Shown here in pieces: positions 26,432-35,096 of a stretch of DNA of 64,000 bases. The DNA is from Polynucleobacter sp. AP-Melu-500A-A1. GTDB lineage: Bacteria > Pseudomonadota > Gammaproteobacteria > Burkholderiales > Burkholderiaceae. Every line of letters begins with the position of its first letter. The stretch's first letter is position 1. The stretch covers positions 434,001-498,000 of the forward strand of contig NZ_JACVOZ010000001.1 of the NCBI RefSeq assembly GCF_018882125.1, read 5' to 3'. The position numbers and the translations under genes are program-made. Below the pieces are notes generated by a model. It was not told the origin of the DNA and made no database searches. It saw nothing but the letters and a program-made list of their open reading frames with translations.

Positions 26432-28444
26432 ATGAATCTTTTATTTGAAGAGGGCGGGGATATCAAACTCGCTACTGTGCAGTCTGCTTCGGGTTCTGGT
26501 GACACTGAATCTTGGCAGGCAAGTAGTCTGTCAGGAAAGAAAATCAAACTCAAGGCCAAAGAGGTATGGTTACGCTTTGAGAGGCCTGAAGCGCAGACCG
26601 TAATGGATGAGGCGCAGATACTCTCTAAAGATGTTGATCTTCAATTGCTTTGGGATTGTGCTCCTGAAGAAGAGTTTAGTTTGGTGGATGTTGCTCATGA
26701 GTATTTTGGCGCGCAAGCAAGCATCTCACAGCAAGTTGCCTTGGCGATTGCATTGCAAGGCGCCCCAGTCTTCTTTCGCCGTAAGGGTCGTGGCCGTTTT
26801 CAGAGAGCTCCCCTTGAGCAATTGCAGGCAGGTTTAGCAGCTTTAGAGCGTAAACAAAAAGAATTGGATCAACAAAGTGTTTGGCAACAAGAGTTGGTAC
26901 AAGGTGTTTTTCCAGAAACTCTCAAGTCTTCTGCAAGTCAATTACTCTTTTCTCCTGACAAAAATACTGCTGCCTATAAGGCTTTGATTGCTGCCTGTAC
27001 CCAGATGGGTGAGTCGCCTGCGCAATTAATGATTCGATGTGGCGCGATTGAATCACCTTTGGCCTATCACCAAGGAATGTTTTTGAAAGCCCATTTTCCG
27101 CATGGTGATGCACATCAAGCAAGTATTGGTGTAGATCAGGCAGTCTATGAAGCCGCTATTGCACAGTTACCAATTGCTGACGTTAAGGCATTCTCGATTG
27201 ACGATGCAGGCACCACCGAGATTGATGATGCTTTGTCAGTGACGGATCTAGAGGGAGGCGCACATCGTATTGGTATTCATATTGCTGCACCGGGTTTAGC
27301 GATCACCAAAGATGATCCCTTAGATCAAGTAGCTCGCAATCGTATGTCTACGGTGTACTTTCCTGGTAACAAAATTACGATGTTGCCAGATTCAGTGATT
27401 AAGCAATTTTCCTTGGATGAAGGTGCTCCGCGCCCAGCGCTATCAATCTATGTTGATATAGATGCACAGGGTCTCGTAAATCGTGAGTCTTTACAAATGC
27501 GAGCGGAGATGGTTCCCATGACTGCCAATTTACGCCTAGAGGATTTAGACCATTTAGTCAGCGAAGATAGCTTGCTTGATGATGGGGCGAGCTATCCAAA
27601 CCATAAAGAGTTAGCGGTTTTGTGGAAAGCGGCCAAGTTGCTTCATGCTGGCCGTCAAGAGAAACGCATTGCTAATGGACTGCGTGCCGAGCAGCTCGGC
27701 GTGCTAGATCCCAATGCTTTGGCAAGAGACTTCTATTTTGAAGTGGATCAGTTAAATGGTGAAGGGCACGTAGAAATTATTCCTCGCCAGCGCGGATCCG
27801 TGCTCGATACGATTGTTGCTGAGTGGATGATTTTTTGTAATAGTGCTTCAGGACAGTTACTTGCTGACCATGGCTTGCCTGGGCTCTTTAGAACCCAAAA
27901 GGGCTGGGGTCCTTTGCGTACTCGGATGCAAACTACTCCAGGACCCCATGAGGGCCTAGGATTAGATTACTACGCATGGTGCACTTCACCATTGCGACGC
28001 TATTCTGACTTGGTGAATCAATGGCAACTACTAGCCTTAGCTCAACATGGTGTGACTGCCAAGATGGTTGCGCCTTTTCCTCCGCGGGATGCAAGTCTGA
28101 TGGGCATTGCTGCAGATTTTGAGTCTTGTTATCAAGCTTATGGCGAATATCAAGATAGGTTAGAGAAGTACTGGTGCTTACGCTGGATTGCGCAGGAGGG
28201 TGGATCAAGAACCGTGAATGTTTGTCACCTCAAAGAGGGTATGTCACGAGTGGAATTGGTGCCCTTGCATATTACTATTCCAGAATTGGCTACCCATCCA
28301 CGCATGACCCGTGCGCAAGTGGTCATTGCCGATGTAGATTTATTGCAGTTAGGTGCCAGTGTACGGGTATTGGAAATTGAGTCACCAATAAAGATTGCTG
28401 AAGAGCTTGCCGAAAACCCAGCTGAAGATGAAAGCCCAGAGTAA
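26432..28444 (+). CDS. RNB-domain (RNase II/R-type) exoribonuclease
   Basis: 670 residues. The catalytic RNB domain starts near residue 250 with FSIDDAGTTEIDDALSV, containing the metal-binding aspartates D257, D265 and D266. The position equivalent to the second Asp of E. coli RNase R is Glu263, a variation seen in some branches as far as I recall. YFPGNKITMLPDSV and SPLRRYSDLVNQWQLLALA are later core motifs. The N-terminal 240 residues have no recognisable cold-shock repeats, and the C-terminus has only a weak S1-like stretch. It degrades RNA 3' to 5'. The exact type (RNase II versus a separate betaproteobacterial branch) is uncertain. Confidence 0.85.
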   Translation: MNLLFEEGGDIKLATVQSASGSGDTESWQASSLSGKKIKLKAKEVWLRFERPEAQTVMDEAQILSKDVDLQLLWDCAPEEEFSLVDVAHEYFGAQASISQQVALAIALQGAPVFFRRKGRGRFQRAPLEQLQAGLAALERKQKELDQQSVWQQELVQGVFPETLKSSASQLLFSPDKNTAAYKALIAACTQMGESPAQLMIRCGAIESPLAYHQGMFLKAHFPHGDAHQASIGVDQAVYEAAIAQLPIADVKAFSIDDAGTTEIDDALSVTDLEGGAHRIGIHIAAPGLAITKDDPLDQVARNRMSTVYFPGNKITMLPDSVIKQFSLDEGAPRPALSIYVDIDAQGLVNRESLQMRAEMVPMTANLRLEDLDHLVSEDSLLDDGASYPNHKELAVLWKAAKLLHAGRQEKRIANGLRAEQLGVLDPNALARDFYFEVDQLNGEGHVEIIPRQRGSVLDTIVAEWMIFCNSASGQLLADHGLPGLFRTQKGWGPLRTRMQTTPGPHEGLGLDYYAWCTSPLRRYSDLVNQWQLLALAQHGVTAKMVAPFPPRDASLMGIAADFESCYQAYGEYQDRLEKYWCLRWIAQEGGSRTVNVCHLKEGMSRVELVPLHITIPELATHPRMTRAQVVIADVDLLQLGASVRVLEIESPIKIAEELAENPAEDESPE

Positions 28445-29282
28445 TCCCACTATCCTCTATCTTCAGAAGGCTTGGCGTCGCCATCCATTTCAATTTGCCC
28501 TTTGCGCATCACTGGTAATACATCTTATTTTTTTATCTGTTCGTTGGGGTGCCGGAGAAATACAGAGCCGCCGACTCAATACGCCACTCAGTGTGGTGTT
28601 GGTGAATGCGAGTAGTAAGACTCCTCCTGCACAGGCGAATAAATTGGCTCAAGCAGATTTACAGGGTGGCGGAAAAACTGAAAATCAAGATGCTACTGCT
28701 TTGCACCGTGCGCGCTTGGGTGCCGAGGCTCGCCTTGAGGTGTTAGAGAAACAGCAAAAACAAATGTTGGTAAAGTTAGACGAGCAGCGTGCACGGTCTA
28801 GTGGACGTAAAAGCGGCGATGAGCAAAAAATGAACCCACAACTCAATTCTCTAGAGGCAGAGTTGGCAAAGCGTTTACAGGCAGATAGTCGGGAGCCACG
28901 CCGCAAAGTATTAACTGGCGCAAATGCTAAGGCAGTCAGTTTTGCTCACTACTACGATGCTATGCGCCAAAAGATTGAAGCCTACGGAAGTGCATTTTTT
29001 CCACGAGCGAATGGACGACCTTTGTATGGCAGCCTCATTATTGTGGTGAGCGTTGATGCCCAAGGCTTCATAACCAGCAATGCTCAAGGTAAGGATGGAA
29101 TATCGATTGGACGAAGTTCTGGGAATCCTGAGCTTGATCGTCAAGCTTTAGCCATCGTAAGGGCTTCAGCGCCTTTTGGCCCATTCCCCTCGGAAATGCG
29201 TAAGCAGATCGATGTCCTAGATTGGGTTTCTACTTTTGAGTTTGGCCGTGACGGCGCTGATCGATTGGAATTACGACGTTAA
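28428..29282 (+). CDS. TonB-like C-terminal domain membrane protein
   Basis: 284 residues from the ATG that overlaps the RNB stop by 17 bases; a TTG 33 bases earlier is possible. One N-terminal transmembrane helix (ALCASLVIHLIFLSVRW) is followed by a charged, coiled-coil-like segment (about 80-135, with EARLEVLEKQQKQMLVKLDE split across heptads) and a C-terminal TonB/TolA-like domain ending with ELDRQALAIVRASAPFGPFP and VLDWVSTFEF. Such proteins span the periplasm and transmit energy or link inner and outer membranes. No ExbB/ExbD is nearby. Annotated as an energy-transducer TonB relative with unknown client. Confidence 0.75.
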   Translation: MKAQSNPTILYLQKAWRRHPFQFALCASLVIHLIFLSVRWGAGEIQSRRLNTPLSVVLVNASSKTPPAQANKLAQADLQGGGKTENQDATALHRARLGAEARLEVLEKQQKQMLVKLDEQRARSSGRKSGDEQKMNPQLNSLEAELAKRLQADSREPRRKVLTGANAKAVSFAHYYDAMRQKIEAYGSAFFPRANGRPLYGSLIIVVSVDAQGFITSNAQGKDGISIGRSSGNPELDRQALAIVRASAPFGPFPSEMRKQIDVLDWVSTFEFGRDGADRLELRR

Positions 29283-29340
29283 TTTCTATTTAAAAATAGT
29301 CCAAGAAATACCTGAAAAATTCGCTTATTCTCTACTCATC

Positions 29341-30243
29341 ATGACATCACCCGCTTCTACTGATTTACATACCGATCCAAGACTATTTGAAGGGATAGAT
29401 GTGTACGCCGTTACAGGCAATCCGATTTCGCATAGTAAGTCACCCTTAATTCATGCAAAGTTTGCGCAGCAAACCCAACAAGCAATGCACTACGGACGTT
29501 TACAGCCCGAGCTAGGTGGCTTTGTAAGAGCAGCGCATGATTTCTTTGTAGCGGGCGGTAAGGGTATGAATGTAACAGTGCCATTTAAGTTAGATGCTAA
29601 AGCTTTTTCGGATGTGCTAACTCCTAGAGCGCAACTGGCCGGAGCAGTGAATACTCTATGGATTAGAGATGAGAAGATTTACGGTGATAACACTGATGGT
29701 GCTGGATTAGTACGAGATTTGCTAGCACAAGGAATTGCCATTGCAGGTGCTCGCATCTTACTTTTAGGGGCGGGTGGGGCGGCGCGCGGAGTTTTGGCAC
29801 CTCTGTTAGATCAGTCCCCTAAACATCTCGTCATTGCAAATCGATCTAGCGCAAAAGCTGATGAATTGGTGACTTTAATGACGGATCAAGCCAAAATGAA
29901 TAACACGATCCTAGAGTCTACAACTCATGAGGGCTTGGAGGATTCAAAAAACACAGCACCCTTTGATTTGGTAATTAATGCAACTGCAGCAGGTTTGGAT
30001 AATCAATCGCCATTAAGTAATTTGGCAGCAGCGAATGTTTTCGCACCCAGCTCATTTGCTTATGAAATGCTTTATGGCAAAACAAGTAGCTTCATGCAGC
30101 AGGCTTTACAAAGAGGCGCGCGAGTCAGTGACGGTCTAGGAATGTTGGTTGAACAAGCAGCTGATGCATTTTTGCTCTGGCGCGGGTCAGACCTGGCTAC
30201 TTCTATTGATCCACGAGCAGTATTAGCCGAACTCAGAAGTTAA
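29341..30243 (+). CDS. aroE: Shikimate dehydrogenase
   Basis: 300 residues. Substrate domain with VTGNPISHSKSPLIHAKF and the catalytic lysine in NVTVPFK, then GAVNTLW and the NADP domain with LLGAGGAARGVLAPLL and the ANRSSAKA phosphate-binding loop. It reduces 3-dehydroshikimate to shikimate. The frame is open upstream, but the ATG at 29341 gives the usual N-terminus, with an extra 15 residues before VYAVTGNP. mtgA follows 11 bases later. Confidence 0.95.
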   Translation: MTSPASTDLHTDPRLFEGIDVYAVTGNPISHSKSPLIHAKFAQQTQQAMHYGRLQPELGGFVRAAHDFFVAGGKGMNVTVPFKLDAKAFSDVLTPRAQLAGAVNTLWIRDEKIYGDNTDGAGLVRDLLAQGIAIAGARILLLGAGGAARGVLAPLLDQSPKHLVIANRSSAKADELVTLMTDQAKMNNTILESTTHEGLEDSKNTAPFDLVINATAAGLDNQSPLSNLAAANVFAPSSFAYEMLYGKTSSFMQQALQRGARVSDGLGMLVEQAADAFLLWRGSDLATSIDPRAVLAELRS

Positions 30244-30254
30244 ATTTAACGCCC

Positions 30255-30998
30255 ATGCGTTGGTTTACTTATCCAATTAAATGTCTTTTGTGCGGTTTCT
30301 TAGCAATGCAAGTGTATTTTGCTATTCAAATTGGCCTTTGGACTACGCTTAACCCCGACAGCACGGCCTTTCAGAGGGCCGAGCGTTGGCGCTTATGTTC
30401 ATGGCATTGGTCTTGCCCCATTCAGTCTAAGTGGACTCCCTATGACAAAATTTCCGGGAATTTGAAACGGGCAGTCTTAGTGAGTGAAGATGATATCTTT
30501 TTTCAGCACAAGGGTGTTCGTGTAGAAGATATGCAAAAGGCATGGGAAAAGAATCAAGAAAAGCGCAGAAAAGGTAATAAAGCGACAACTGTATTACGGG
30601 GTGGCTCAACCATTACACAGCAGCTCGCTAAAAACTTATTCCTATCCTCGGAGCAAAATTATTTTCGCAAAGCGCAAGAGCTTGTCATTACTGGTTTATT
30701 GGAGGTCACGCTATCTAAGCAGCGCCTATTTGAGATATATCTCAACTCGGTAGAGTGGGGGGAAGGTATCTTTGGTATTGGCGCGGCTTCTGCGCATTAC
30801 TATGCAACTTCCCCAGGAGCGCTAGATCGAGACCAGTCTGCAGCTTTAGCCTCTGCTTTGCCTGCACCGAAATGTTTTGACAAGCAACAATACTGCCGCA
30901 AGGCCAATATTCACTTTCCGACTCGCCAAGAATTTATTTTGGAATATATGGATAGAGTAGCGCTAACACCAACATCCAAGAGTGGCTTGAGTAAATAG
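30255..30998 (+). CDS. mtgA: Monofunctional biosynthetic peptidoglycan transglycosylase
   Basis: 247 residues, GT51 family. An N-terminal transmembrane anchor (about 8-30), catalytic glutamate Glu78 in VLVSEDDIFFQHKG and the second signature RGGSTITQQLAKNLFLS. KAQELVITGLLEVTLSKQR and the NSVEWGEGIFGIGAA segment complete the domain. It polymerises glycan strands from lipid II on the periplasmic face. No transpeptidase domain is present. It lies in tandem with aroE, the common arrangement in betaproteobacteria, and is convergent with pyrF. Confidence 0.95.
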   Translation: MRWFTYPIKCLLCGFLAMQVYFAIQIGLWTTLNPDSTAFQRAERWRLCSWHWSCPIQSKWTPYDKISGNLKRAVLVSEDDIFFQHKGVRVEDMQKAWEKNQEKRRKGNKATTVLRGGSTITQQLAKNLFLSSEQNYFRKAQELVITGLLEVTLSKQRLFEIYLNSVEWGEGIFGIGAASAHYYATSPGALDRDQSAALASALPAPKCFDKQQYCRKANIHFPTRQEFILEYMDRVALTPTSKSGLSK

Positions 30999-31031
30999 CC
31001 AATGCGTAATCAGCGTTAACTCTTGGCGTGT

Positions 31032-31877
31032 TTATTTGGCTACAGCAGCTCTGAGTGCATCTCGAGTATTGAGAGCTACAGTTCTCGCTGCCTGTGCAAA
31101 ATCACTGCCCGAGCTCGCATACAAAATAGCCCTAGACGAATTAATGATCATTCCAGTACCCGGTTTATTGGCGATGGCGCCTGCTTTAACTGTCGCATCA
31201 ATAACACCGCCTTGAGCTCCAATACCAGGAATGAGTAATGGCATATCGCCAACTATGGCACGTACTTTTGCAATCTCATCTGGGAATGTGGCGCCAACAA
31301 CAAGGCCAATTTGACCTGAGCTATTCCATTGCTGTGCCGCCAATTTAGCTACATGGAGATAAAGTGGCTGACCATCAGGGGATACATTTAAAAATTGCAA
31401 ATCAGAGCCCCCTGGATTGGAGGTTCGACAGAGCACTATTACCCCTTTGCCGGTATGTTTGAGATAAGGCTCTATGGTGTCAAATCCCATATAGGGGCTG
31501 ACGGTAACAGCATCTGCACCATAGCGCTCAAAGACTTCCATGGCATAGTGGTCAGCAGTACTACCAATATCCCCACGCTTAGAATCCAAAATTACAGGAA
31601 TATGGGGGTAAGTATCTTTAAGGTGTTTGATGAGTTTTTCTAATTGAGCTTCGGCTCTTTGGGATGCGAAGTAGGCAAACTGTGGCTTGAACGCGCAGAC
31701 CAAATCTGCCGTAGCATCAGCGATATCTCGGCAGAACTCAAAGATGCTCTCAGGCTTGCCTTGTAAGGACTGGGGTAAACGCTTTGGGTCGGGGTCAAAA
31801 CCAACACACAGCATGCTGCCTTGAGAAGCCCATGCAGACTGGAGTTGCTGGTTAAAGGTATTTGAGCTTGAGTTCAT
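31032..31877 (-). CDS. pyrF: Orotidine 5'-phosphate decarboxylase
   Basis: 281 residues, the longer form typical of betaproteobacteria. The catalytic [10 protein letters not shown] motif spans 98-107 (Asp98, Lys100, Asp103), preceded by CVGFDPDP, and phosphate-binding IPGIGAQGG lies toward the C-terminus. It makes UMP from OMP in the last step of pyrimidine synthesis; pyrB and pyrR are elsewhere in this window. It is divergent from corA with a 73-base gap. Confidence 0.95.
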   Translation of the reverse strand: MNSSSNTFNQQLQSAWASQGSMLCVGFDPDPKRLPQSLQGKPESIFEFCRDIADATADLVCAFKPQFAYFASQRAEAQLEKLIKHLKDTYPHIPVILDSKRGDIGSTADHYAMEVFERYGADAVTVSPYMGFDTIEPYLKHTGKGVIVLCRTSNPGGSDLQFLNVSPDGQPLYLHVAKLAAQQWNSSGQIGLVVGATFPDEIAKVRAIVGDMPLLIPGIGAQGGVIDATVKAGAIANKPGTGMIINSSRAILYASSGSDFAQAARTVALNTRDALRAAVAK

Positions 31878-31950
31878 TGAATTTCGCTTATTTTAGTGAA
31901 AGTGTCATCTGCTATAGGATAAACTAGCGCACATTCCTTAGGAGTTCACC

Positions 31951-32916
31951 ATGATCAACTTGTTCGTCCTGCAAAATGGCCGCCTCTCTCAAGAGCAAGT
32001 CGAAGATCGCAATGAATTATTGCAGTATGCCAATCCTATCTGGATCGACGTTGTTGATCCAGAAGAGGATGAACTCATTTGGATTAAAGAGGCTTTTGGA
32101 GTCCTTTTGCCCGAATTAGATGATTTGGGTGACCTAGAGGCATCTGCTCGATATTTTGAAGCTGATGATGGTCATCTTCATATTCGCACCGATTTCTTGT
32201 TAGATGAAGAAGAAACTTCTCGTAACGTTCGAGTGGCATTTGTCCTCACAAAACAAGTCTTATTCTCAATTCATGATGAAGACCTTCCAGTGTTCCGTCT
32301 AGTACGTTTACGTGCACGCTTACGTCCAGGTTCGGTAAGTAACGCAAAAGATGTTTTGCTTGATCTCTACTCAACAGATGCCGAGTACTCTGCTGATGCG
32401 CTTGAAGAAGTTTATGAAAATCTCGAACGTGCAGGTAAGCGCGTTCTGTCAGATGATATTAATGATGCAGATGCTGCTGAAGTTTTAGAAACGATTGCAA
32501 CAGAAGAAGATACCAACGGACGTATTCGTCGCAATGTGATGGATACCCGTAGAGCTCTGTCTTTCCTCATGCGTAGCAAGTTATTGTCAGACGAGCAGCA
32601 AGAAGAAGCCCGTCAAATTTTGCGTGATATCGATTCTTTAGAAAACCATACCGCATTCCTATTCGATAAGATTAACTTCTTGATGGATGCCACAGTAGGT
32701 TTCATTAACTTGAACCAATCTAAGATCATCAAGATCTTCTCGGTGGTATCGGTTGCCTTAATGCCACCTACATTGCTTGCTAGCATTTGGGGCATGAACT
32801 ATAGATACATGCCAGAGCTGGATGAAACTTGGGGTTACCCAATGGCTATTGCTGCCATGATTGTTTCCGCGATCATTCCACTTTTTTACTTCCACAGCAA
32901 AGGCTGGATGAAGTAA
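31951..32916 (+). CDS. corA: Magnesium/cobalt transporter CorA
   Basis: 321 residues. A long cytoplasmic acidic and helical domain (1-255) is followed by two C-terminal transmembrane helices. The selectivity signature GMN is at 281-283 in IWGMNYRYMPEL between the helices, and the chain ends in a basic HSKGWMK. CorA pentamers let Mg2+ into the cell, with the cytoplasmic domain sensing internal Mg2+. A TTAGGAG ribosome site fits the ATG. Convergent with pncC, with an 11-base gap. Confidence 0.95.
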   Translation: MINLFVLQNGRLSQEQVEDRNELLQYANPIWIDVVDPEEDELIWIKEAFGVLLPELDDLGDLEASARYFEADDGHLHIRTDFLLDEEETSRNVRVAFVLTKQVLFSIHDEDLPVFRLVRLRARLRPGSVSNAKDVLLDLYSTDAEYSADALEEVYENLERAGKRVLSDDINDADAAEVLETIATEEDTNGRIRRNVMDTRRALSFLMRSKLLSDEQQEEARQILRDIDSLENHTAFLFDKINFLMDATVGFINLNQSKIIKIFSVVSVALMPPTLLASIWGMNYRYMPELDETWGYPMAIAAMIVSAIIPLFYFHSKGWMK

Positions 32917-32927
32917 TTAACGTAATG

Positions 32928-33431
32928 TCATTCAGGGTTTGTAGATTTCAGTAAAGCCAATAGTTCTGCTAAGGCAAAAAGAGTTGCTTGTTGGCGTACT
33001 GCTTGCCTATCGCCCGTAAAGAGCTTGGTCTTACAAGTAGTCGTCACAGTACCCTGACTCTGGATAGCCCATCCAAAGCAAACGGTTCCCACTGGCTTTT
33101 CAATCGATCCACCCGAGGGTCCTGCAATGCCTGTAATAGAGATTGCCGCTTTGACCTTAGCATAGCGCTGCGCACCTTCAGCCATGGCTTTTGCAACAGG
33201 TTCACTAACCGCACCATAAGACTCAATGAGCTCCGATGGGACTCCTAGACACTCGGTCTTCGCTTGATTGCTATAGGTAATATAGCCCCGTTCAAACCAG
33301 TTGCTTGAGCCTGCTAACTCTGTCAATGTTGCAGATACGAGTCCACCAGTGCAAGACTCTGCGAGAGCCACTTTCCAGCCCTGAGAATTTAAAAGGCTCG
33401 CCAGTTCTTCGGCGGTTTGGAGTGTATTCAC
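32928..33431 (-). CDS. pncC: Nicotinamide-nucleotide amidohydrolase PncC (CinA C-terminal domain family)
   Basis: 167 residues, the stand-alone CinA-C domain. Typical motifs are LAESCTGGLVSATLTELAGSS, YITYSNQAK and SITGIAGPSGGS. It converts nicotinamide mononucleotide to nicotinate mononucleotide in the NAD salvage cycle. The start is a GTG with an AGGA site inside the end of pgpA, so it is probably translated from a thiL-pgpA-pncC transcript. The N-terminal CinA domain is absent, as usual for this gene position. Confidence 0.93.
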   Translation of the reverse strand: MNTLQTAEELASLLNSQGWKVALAESCTGGLVSATLTELAGSSNWFERGYITYSNQAKTECLGVPSELIESYGAVSEPVAKAMAEGAQRYAKVKAAISITGIAGPSGGSIEKPVGTVCFGWAIQSQGTVTTTCKTKLFTGDRQAVRQQATLFALAELLALLKSTNPE

Positions 33432-33438
33432 ATTTTTC

Positions 33439-33996
33439 CTAGCGCATCAATACTTGTAGTAATGCCATGATCAGGAGCGTGAAGAAGGCAGCAGCAAGAT
33501 CATCAACCATGATGCCAAATCCCCTCCAAATAATTTGCGTGATGCTGGAAGGTGAGTTATCTCCCTCAATATTTTTAAAGTAGCGATCAATCATGCCAAT
33601 AGGGCCTGGCTTGACTGCATCAAAAAATCGAAAGATTGCAAAAGCACCTGCTTGCATCCAAATATTGGTGGGCATAATCAATATAAGCACCAACCAAAAA
33701 GCAATGATTTCATCCCAAACAATGCCACCAAAATCTTTCTTACCTAACTCTTCGCTAGCATGACCACATACCCAGCAGCCCAATAAAATGCCGCCCCCAA
33801 TGATCCATAAAAAATCCTCTGTTGAGAGAAAGTATTCTCCAAGCAAAAATGCTGCCCAAGCCCAGAGGGTGCCAGCAGTACCAGGCGCTATAGGGCTAAG
33901 ACCACTTCCAAAGCCAAAGGCTAGCGTACGGCCAGCAGTTTGGAAAACCCATTTAAAAGAAGGTTTTGCTGGCGAGGAATGTATTACTTGATTCAT
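33439..33996 (-). CDS. pgpA: Phosphatidylglycerophosphatase A
   Basis: 185 residues with about four membrane segments. The conserved FGSGLSPIAPGTAGTLWAW at the N-terminus and KDFGGIVWDEIIAFW in the middle mark the PgpA family. It removes phosphate from phosphatidylglycerophosphate to make phosphatidylglycerol. Its ATG overlaps the thiL stop by 4 bases (ATGA), so translation is probably coupled. The thiL-pgpA-pncC order is typical of betaproteobacteria. Confidence 0.94.
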   Translation of the reverse strand: MNQVIHSSPAKPSFKWVFQTAGRTLAFGFGSGLSPIAPGTAGTLWAWAAFLLGEYFLSTEDFLWIIGGGILLGCWVCGHASEELGKKDFGGIVWDEIIAFWLVLILIMPTNIWMQAGAFAIFRFFDAVKPGPIGMIDRYFKNIEGDNSPSSITQIIWRGFGIMVDDLAAAFFTLLIMALLQVLMR

Positions 33997-35012
33997 GATG
34001 CAAAGTGATCGAATGACTTCAATAATATTTTTGTATCGGAATCACTCATCCTTTTTCCATCAGCAGAAACTAATACGATACTTGCTTCGGTATTTTTCAT
34101 TACCGTAATTTGACCAATTCGAGTAAATGGTAAGTGCAGTGTACTGCTGAGTTTTTCAATTACATTGCGCTGATCGCTTGGGGCGATAAAACAAATTTCA
34201 TAATCATCACCGCCACACGCGGCAAATTCATTTTGTAGCGCCTCACTTTGCTTTCGCAAAATTGCTGATTTGGGAAGTAGATCTAAAAATATTTGCGCAT
34301 CTACTTGAGATTCCTTGAGGATATGTTTTAGATCCCCGAGTAATCCATCTGAGATATCTAATGCAGCAGAGGCAATCCCTCTGAGTTGGATGCCCAACTC
34401 CACTCGAGGTGTGGGTTGATGCATACGATGCTCAATCTGCTTTAAATCTAAGTCAGGCAGTAAAACTTCATGACGCAGCGCAGCAAGTGTGAGTCTCGCA
34501 TCTCCCAGTTCACCTGAAACCCAAATATCTTCCCCAACTTTTGCCCCTTTTCGTTGAATGGCTTTTCCAATGGGAATGCTGCCAAATGCCGTAATACAAA
34601 TATTTAGTGGGCCTGCAGTGGTATCTCCCCCGATTAATGAGCATGAATACTCATTCGCCATGGAAAACAAGCCCTTGCTAAACCCTTCAAGCCATGCAGA
34701 ATCTACTTTGGGAAGTGCCAGCGCCAAGGTAAATCCCAGAGGGTTTGCGCCCATGGCTGCAAGGTCAGAAAGGTTCACTGCCAAGGCTTTGCGGCCTAAT
34801 AGCTCAGGGTTGGCTCCAGACAAAAAGTGTCTACCCTCTACCAACATATCTGAAGTGATGGCGATTTCTTGGCCGGCAGTAGGGCGCAGTAGGGCGCAGT
34901 CATCGCCAATGCCAAGCGCAATGCTCGAGTTTGATTTCAAAGCCTGAGCCCCTGTTTTAAAAAAACGTTGGATCAGGTCAAATTCACCAAGTGGGTCAGA
35001 TGGAGAATGCAT
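33993..35012 (-). CDS. thiL: Thiamine-monophosphate kinase
   Basis: 339 residues. GIGDDCALLRPTAGQ binds metal and nucleotide, VNLSDLAAMGANPLGFTLAL and GGDTTAGPLNICITAFG are central motifs, and ALDISDGLLGDL and CGGDDYEICF lie in the C-terminal half. It phosphorylates thiamine phosphate to thiamine diphosphate with ATP. First gene of the thiL-pgpA-pncC unit, divergent from maeB. No thiamine riboswitch is visible upstream. Confidence 0.95.
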   Translation of the reverse strand: MHSPSDPLGEFDLIQRFFKTGAQALKSNSSIALGIGDDCALLRPTAGQEIAITSDMLVEGRHFLSGANPELLGRKALAVNLSDLAAMGANPLGFTLALALPKVDSAWLEGFSKGLFSMANEYSCSLIGGDTTAGPLNICITAFGSIPIGKAIQRKGAKVGEDIWVSGELGDARLTLAALRHEVLLPDLDLKQIEHRMHQPTPRVELGIQLRGIASAALDISDGLLGDLKHILKESQVDAQIFLDLLPKSAILRKQSEALQNEFAACGGDDYEICFIAPSDQRNVIEKLSSTLHLPFTRIGQITVMKNTEASIVLVSADGKRMSDSDTKILLKSFDHFAS

Positions 35013-35096
35013 GCCTTATTTTAGGCTGTTGGCAGGCAGACATCTAGGAGGAATAGAATTGAACTCTCCAATACGCCTATTCCCAAGAGTTAGTTG

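Noticed and set aside
34875..34900. Short tandem repeat GCAGTAGGGC x2 inside thiL
   Set aside because: It codes for the ordinary ThiL sequence CALLRPTAG in frame; a chance codon repetition in a conserved motif.
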